The notes under the pieces are model-generated. The model was not told where the DNA came from and ran no database searches. It was given only the letters and a program-made list of their open reading frames with translations. 8,464 bases of DNA, taken from assembly GCA_031288675.1 (NCBI GenBank), contig JAITQY010000126.1, positions 1-8,464 of the forward strand. Reading direction: 5' to 3'. Position numbers and translations under genes: made by a program. This document shows positions 6,350-8,464 of this stretch, piece after piece. How positions within the stretch are numbered: the stretch's first letter is position 1; each line of letters opens with the position of its first letter. This DNA is from Oscillospiraceae bacterium. Its GTDB lineage: Bacteria; Bacillota; Clostridia; Oscillospirales; Oscillospiraceae.

Positions 6350-6422
6350 AAAGATTTGAATTCTAAATACTAAATTACGAATCATATTCAGAAGCCTTAA
6401 TTCAGGATTCAGAATCCAAACT
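6350..6422. repeat. Degenerate GAATTC/TTCAGAA-type simple repeat in the Gly-Phe tRNA spacer
   Basis: This 75-nt tRNA spacer holds several imperfect copies of 6-8-nt words: TGAATTC, ACGAATC, ATTCAGAA, ATTCAGGA and ATTCAGAATCC, including the inverted pair GGATT-CAG-AATCC. Its composition differs from the other, short tRNA spacers. No gene or terminator is visible in it. Confidence 0.35.
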
Positions 6423-6498
<76 letters not shown>

Positions 6499-6518
6499 AG
6501 TTTACAGACAGGGAATAA

Positions 6519-6595
6519 TGGCGACCCAGAACGGGCTCGAACCGTCGACCTCCAGCGTGACAGGCTGGCGTTCTAACCAACTGAACTACTGGGCC
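6519..6595 (-). tRNA. tRNA-Asp (anticodon GTC)
   Basis: Acceptor GGCCCAG (6589-6595) pairs with CTGGGTC (6523-6529). The anticodon loop is CTGTCAC with GTC at 6559-6561, the discriminator is G as usual for tRNA-Asp, and CCA is encoded. The gap to tRNA-Phe is 20 nt. Confidence 0.97.
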
Positions 6596-6625
6596 ACTTT
6601 TTAAGACGCGCTGTATCCTCGTATT

Positions 6626-6702
6626 TGGTGGGAACAACAGGGCTCGAACCTGTGACCTCCTGCTTGTAAGGCAGGCGCTCTAACCAGCTGAGCTATGCTC
6701 CC
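6626..6702 (-). tRNA. tRNA-Val (anticodon TAC)
   Basis: Acceptor GGGAGCA (6696-6702) pairs with TGTTCCC (6630-6636) with one G-U. The anticodon loop is CTTACAA with TAC at 6666-6668, the T-arm contains GGTTCGAGCC, and CCA is encoded. It is the promoter-proximal gene of the tRNA operon. Confidence 0.97.
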
Positions 6703-6731
6703 GGATTGCTCCCGAACCGTCAACGCAGGTT

Positions 6732-6760
6732 ATCTTAACACAGTAATCGCAGTTTGTCAA
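6732..6760 (-). promoter_or_regulatory. Promoter of the tRNA Val-Asp-Phe-Gly operon
   Basis: On the minus strand a perfect TTGACA (6755-6760) is followed after 17 nt by TAAGAT (6732-6737). The expected start is near 6725, about 22 nt before tRNA-Val, as is usual for stable RNA genes. Confidence 0.85.
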
Positions 6761-6841
6761 TACCTTTTTTTATTTTCCGCCAAATTTTTTCTGACGCGTC
6801 CGTTAAGACCGCAGTTTTGGGAGTAACGGCAAGATTAGCTA

Positions 6842-6870
6842 TTGACAATCAGGTTTTTTAAGTGTATAAT
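6842..6870 (+). promoter_or_regulatory. Consensus SigA promoter for the DUF1292 gene
   Basis: TTGACA (6842-6847) and TATAAT (6865-6870) are both perfect, with a 17-nt spacer, the ideal arrangement. Transcription from about 6877 leaves a short leader before the start codon at 6904. It is divergent from the tRNA promoter; nothing else is visible in the 80 nt between them. Confidence 0.9.
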
Positions 6871-6903
6871 GCAGATACTTAATACCGAAAGGGTTATACT
6901 CTA

Positions 6904-7200
6904 ATGAATAATAAAAACGATGATGAGATTCTTGATTTCGGCGCAGACTTCTATACCGTCACTGACGAAGAAGGCAATGAATATGAAATCGAACATTTAG
7001 ACACACTAATATTAGACGACGGCACAACGTATATGTCATTCACTGAAGCTGATGAAACCGAAAACCCGGAGATGATTATCTTCAAGGTCATTGAGGAGAA
7101 CGGCGAAGAGCTTTTCGCCACTATTGATGATGAAAATGAGCTTCAGGAAATCTACGATAAATTTATGGAGCGTCTTTACGACGACGAAGAGGATCAATAG
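6904..7200 (+). CDS. DUF1292 (YrzB-like) small acidic protein
   Basis: This 98-residue, highly acidic protein has no membrane segment or signal peptide. The DUF1292 pattern is visible: DFYTVTDEEGNEYEIEHLDT (15-34) followed by the strand YMSFTEADE (43-51), then MIIFKVIEENGEELFATIDDENELQEIYDKF (57-87), ending in an acidic tail. Family members are small cytosolic proteins of unknown biochemical role, common in Bacillota and often near ruvX. I assign no function. The ribosome site is AAAGGG (6888-6893), 10 nt before the ATG. It is driven by the perfect promoter at 6842-6870 and is followed within 11 nt by the 6S RNA. Confidence 0.88.
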   Translation: MNNKNDDEILDFGADFYTVTDEEGNEYEIEHLDTLILDDGTTYMSFTEADETENPEMIIFKVIEENGEELFATIDDENELQEIYDKFMERLYDDEEDQ

Positions 7201-7203
7201 ACT
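7175..7203 (+). promoter_or_regulatory. Candidate 6S RNA promoter inside the end of the DUF1292 gene
   Basis: TTTACG (7175-7180) and TAGACT (7198-7203) are 17 nt apart. The match to consensus is weak, but the predicted start, 7-8 nt past the -10, is 7210-7211, exactly the first base of the RNA's closing stem. Otherwise the RNA would have to be processed from the DUF1292 transcript. Confidence 0.4.
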
Positions 7204-7210
7204 TGAGTTT

Positions 7211-7409
7211 CACCCCCTGCTGTTCACGTGATAAATCTTTTATGTACCACAACAGTCAAACGGGATGCCGGAAAAACTCTTGCCGCGGCTCGCAGGCCTC
7301 CCGCTTAGGTTCACCTGAGCGGATGTTGGAAGCAATAAAACGGCAAGGAGGCGACCCACCTGCTTTACAGCGGGTTACTGACGGGTTTACACGGCTCCGG
7401 CGGGGGGTG
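7211..7409 (+). ncRNA. ssrS: 6S RNA (RNA polymerase-binding regulator)
   Basis: The stretch folds as the long, interrupted rod typical of 6S RNA, which mimics an open promoter and sequesters the housekeeping holoenzyme. Pairings seen are: closing stem 7211-7222 with 7398-7409 (12 bp including two G-U); 7227-7237 with 7384-7393 with one bulged A; an open central region; 7277-7285 with 7341-7350 with one bulged G; and an apical hairpin 7301-7309/7314-7322 with loop TTCA. A small hairpin 7358-7363/7370-7375 lies on the 3' side of the bubble, as in Bacillota 6S. Conserved-looking words include GCGGCTCGCAGG on the 5' side and AATAAAACGGC, GACCCACC and GGGTTACTG on the 3' side, resembling E. coli 6S (AAAACTGC, CACC, GGGTTAC). 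The length of 199 nt is normal. TTTT at 7410-7413 after the G-rich arm could help termination. An open reading frame crossing it is not credible. Confidence 0.85.
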
Positions 7410-7437
7410 TTTTATTAACACACCGGAGATTAATAAT

Positions 7438-7905
7438 ATGAAAAATAAAGCGAACCTGCACACAGCTTTAACTATAATTGCCGCTGTTGCGGCGGCAGTC
7501 CTGGAGCTTTTGCTGTTCAAAGTATTGGAAATCAACCGGTATCTAATCACCGGATATATATTTTCAGTTATAGCGATCGCGGTAGTATGCACCGTGTTGA
7601 TTTGGACTATCCGGCATTCAAAAGACAGGGTTGCCGGAATACAGGTGCTTGGGTTCGCGGCAATCTACTTTGTGCTGAATATAGTGACCTCAATCGGAAT
7701 GTATACAATGAACGCGCTTGGATTTGATGTGCTTAAATTCCGCTGGCATATTATTATTGAGCTGATATTCCTGATTTGCGTAGTTACAATGGGTATTATG
7801 TCGTACTTAGACTATTACAAGCCCGGCGACGAAACTCAGGACGCGTATTATAACGACCCGGTCGGCGGACATATTCCCGGCGAAGAAAAAGGCAAAAATA
7901 AATAA
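7438..7905 (+). CDS. Hypothetical membrane protein with four predicted helices
   Basis: I do not recognise this 155-residue protein. Hydrophobic segments fall at about residues 9-28, 37-57, 66-88 and 103-123. Positively charged residues lie at the N-terminus (KNK) and between helices 2 and 3 (RHSKDR, 59-64), so both ends are probably cytoplasmic. The first helix contains E23 and the fourth E108. The C-terminal tail of about 30 residues is polar and acidic then basic (YKPGDETQD..., ending EEKGKNK). No motif, cysteine pair or enzyme signature is visible. GGAG (7425-7428) lies 9 nt before the ATG. The gene begins 28 nt after the 6S RNA with no promoter that I can see between, so it probably depends on read-through from upstream. 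A terminator follows. Confidence 0.75.
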   Translation: MKNKANLHTALTIIAAVAAAVLELLLFKVLEINRYLITGYIFSVIAIAVVCTVLIWTIRHSKDRVAGIQVLGFAAIYFVLNIVTSIGMYTMNALGFDVLKFRWHIIIELIFLICVVTMGIMSYLDYYKPGDETQDAYYNDPVGGHIPGEEKGKNK

Positions 7906-7945
7906 TTCTCAGCGGCATCTTAAGGGCAATGTAAAATATAACGTC

Positions 7946-7971
7946 AGCCGCACCTCGCAACGGGTGCGGCT
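7946..7971. terminator. Intrinsic terminator between convergent genes
   Basis: A 9-bp perfect GC-rich stem, AGCCGCACC (7946-7954) with GGTGCGGCT (7963-7971), can be extended by one T-G pair, leaving a 6-nt loop. On the plus strand it is followed by TTGGGTGTTT, a poor but T-containing tract, 40 nt after the membrane-protein stop. On the minus strand GACGTTATATTTTA follows. It may serve both the plus-strand genes and the convergent HTH gene. Confidence 0.65.
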
Positions 7972-7996
7972 TTGGGTGTTTCCGCGCACGTAACAT

Positions 7997-8028
7997 CGGC
8001 AGGGCAACTAACTGCCGTTAACGCCCTG
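7997..8028. repeat. Overlapping, mutually exclusive inverted repeats
   Basis: CGGCAG (7997-8002) can pair with CTGCCG (8012-8017), while CAGGGC (8000-8005), sharing three bases, can pair with GCCCTG (8023-8028). The two hairpins cannot form together. Neither is followed by a T-run. The stretch 7906-8060 otherwise holds only the terminator; no gene is seen. Confidence 0.35.
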
Positions 8029-8060
8029 AATAAGTTTGGGATTGCATAGGTTGTTTGTTT

Positions 8061-8312
8061 TTATACCCCGTCCGTATACCCAGGCGGGATATTAGACGGC
8101 ATTGCGTCGTCTAACTCCGAAATCTTTTCAAGGACGACCCCTTGAAGATATTGGGGCGGAACCCTTGTTCCCGCTTCCCAGTTTTCGACTGTTCTGAGCG
8201 GTACCCACGTTAACTTGGACACCGCCCGCTGCGTTATCCCCTTGCGATACCGCAAAGTATATAATTGCAACGCGAAGCCTTGACGCTTCGCAGGGTCAAA
8301 AGGTTTTTTCAT
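8061..8312 (-). CDS. Small XRE-type helix-turn-helix DNA-binding protein
   Basis: The 83-residue protein is essentially one HTH domain. The core is LRYRKGITQRAVSKLTWVPLRTVENWEAGTR, about residues 20-50: TQRAVSKLTWV is the first helix and turn, and LRTVENWEAG the recognition helix, as in the common TQ..LA...G.S..TI..WE.G pattern. PP (52-53) and a last helix (LQGVVLEKISELD, 56-68) follow. The tail SNIPPGYTDGV looks disordered. It has no second domain, so it is a repressor or a cro-like regulator and not a metabolic gene. It has a strong promoter of its own with an inverted repeat in the spacer, suggesting autoregulation. The ribosome site is weak (AAGAAGA about 9 nt upstream). It is monocistronic and convergent with the membrane-protein gene. 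Targets are unknown. Confidence 0.78.
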   Translation of the reverse strand: MKKPFDPAKRQGFALQLYTLRYRKGITQRAVSKLTWVPLRTVENWEAGTRVPPQYLQGVVLEKISELDDAMPSNIPPGYTDGV

Positions 8313-8342
8313 TTTGATGTCTTCTTTGATTGTATTTTCCCC

Positions 8343-8371
8343 ATTATAACGCCATTGAGGCGTATAGTCAA
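8343..8371 (-). promoter_or_regulatory. Strong SigA promoter of the HTH gene
   Basis: On the minus strand TTGACT (8366-8371) and a perfect TATAAT (8343-8348) are separated by 17 nt. The start is expected near 8336, giving a leader of about 24 nt. Confidence 0.88.
8349..8363. promoter_or_regulatory. Candidate operator within the HTH promoter
   Basis: ACGCC (8349-8353) and GGCGT (8359-8363) form a perfect 5-bp inverted repeat with a 5-nt centre. It occupies the spacer between the -10 and -35 and abuts the -10. A bound HTH dimer here would block polymerase, so negative autoregulation is the simplest reading. This is inferred from position and symmetry only. Confidence 0.5.
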
Positions 8372-8392
8372 GAAAACATTATAAGCGCAAAC

Positions 8393-8434
8393 AACAACAG
8401 CAGGAGACGGAATTACCCGCCTCCTGCTGTTGTT
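8393..8434. terminator. Long GC-capped hairpin, probable insulating or array-end terminator
   Basis: The arms 8393-8406 and 8421-8434 pair over 14 bp without a break, then one A-C mismatch, then CGG/CCG (8408-8410 with 8417-8419) around loop AATTAC. On the minus strand it is followed by GTTGTTTGCGC; on the plus strand by TGTTTGTGC. Neither is a clean T-run, so termination efficiency is uncertain. It lies between the HTH promoter and the CRISPR-like repeat, so on the minus strand it would stop transcripts leaving the array before they reach the HTH gene. Confidence 0.55.
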
Positions 8435-8443
8435 TGTGCAAAG

Positions 8444-8464
8444 GTTCAATCCACGCTCTCCTTG
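8444..8464 (-). CRISPR. Partial type I-C-like CRISPR repeat at the window edge (trailer-end copy)
   Basis: The last 21 bases, read on the minus strand, are CAAGGAGAGCG followed by TGGATTGAAC. The GCGTGGATTGAA core is the conserved 3' end (crRNA 5' handle) of type I-C repeats, which typically run GTCGC-stem-GCGTGGATTGAAA(C/T) over about 32-33 nt. GGAGAGCG would be the right half of the repeat's stem. The terminal ACC in place of AAC fits the degenerate last repeat of an array. No second copy lies to the left, so the array must extend to the right of the window. Only part of one repeat is visible, so this is a recognised motif and not a demonstrated array. Confidence 0.6.

Noticed and set aside
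7203..7418. A 71-codon plus-strand reading frame after DUF1292
   Set aside because: It covers the 6S RNA almost exactly, its start has no ribosome site, and its composition is explained by RNA stems, not protein coding.
8061..8312. HTH gene as an anti-CRISPR-associated (Aca) regulator or an antitoxin
   Set aside because: No partner gene (anti-CRISPR or toxin) shares its transcript; it is alone between its promoter and a convergent gene, so neither label is supported.
8441..8464. GGTTCAATCC at the right edge as a tRNA T-arm
   Set aside because: The flanking bases do not form the 5-bp T stem and the loop is one base short; the following CCACGCTCTCC fits a type I-C CRISPR repeat better.

Overview
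The window looks like chromosomal DNA from a Clostridia-type member of the Bacillota, probably an uncultured gut or rumen lineage. The signs are near-consensus SigA promoters, GGAGG-type ribosome binding sites, CCA-encoding tRNA genes, a Bacillus-type aspartokinase with an internal beta-subunit start, a DUF1292 protein, and the gene order nadD/yqeK - LytR-CpsA-Psr. Base composition is moderate and even. No transposase, phage or plasmid gene is visible.

Left block (1-6091, all on the minus strand). A compact operon-like run is transcribed right to left from promoter(s) at about 6063-6169. Its order is hom (homoserine dehydrogenase), lysC (aspartokinase, with an internal beta-subunit start), ftsY (SRP receptor), rdgB (XTP/dITP pyrophosphatase), a fused nadD-yqeK (NaMN adenylyltransferase plus HD-domain Ap4A hydrolase), and a LytR-CpsA-Psr cell-wall ligase that runs off the left edge. 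Spacing is tight: ftsY/rdgB overlap by 26 nt, rdgB/nadD share one base, and the other gaps are 29-47 nt. The exception is the 100-nt gap between nadD-yqeK and the LCP gene. It is not a true spacer: the missing C-terminal tail of YqeK is still readable there in the -1 frame. The block joins the first committed steps of Asp-family amino acid synthesis with housekeeping functions (membrane targeting, nucleotide-pool cleaning, NAD synthesis, wall assembly).

Middle block (6247-6903). A four-gene tRNA operon on the minus strand (Val-TAC, Asp-GTC, Phe-GAA, Gly-GCC in transcription order) has a consensus promoter upstream and an intrinsic terminator downstream. A divergent, perfect-consensus promoter drives the plus-strand genes.

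Right block (6842-8464). On the plus strand lie a DUF1292 (YrzB-like) acidic protein, then a 199-nt structured RNA that I identify as 6S RNA, then an unrecognised four-helix membrane protein and a terminator. Convergent to them is a small XRE-type helix-turn-helix gene with its own strong promoter and an inverted repeat between the -35 and -10. Beyond it is a 17-bp-stem hairpin. The last 21 bases match one half of a type I-C-like CRISPR repeat, suggesting that the trailer end of a CRISPR array begins at the right edge. The array itself and any cas genes are outside the window.

Most of the window is conserved housekeeping DNA. The items most worth a second look are the broken YqeK C-terminus, the shortened NadD domain, the CRISPR repeat at the edge with its adjoining hairpin, and the 6S RNA with a promoter candidate inside the upstream gene.
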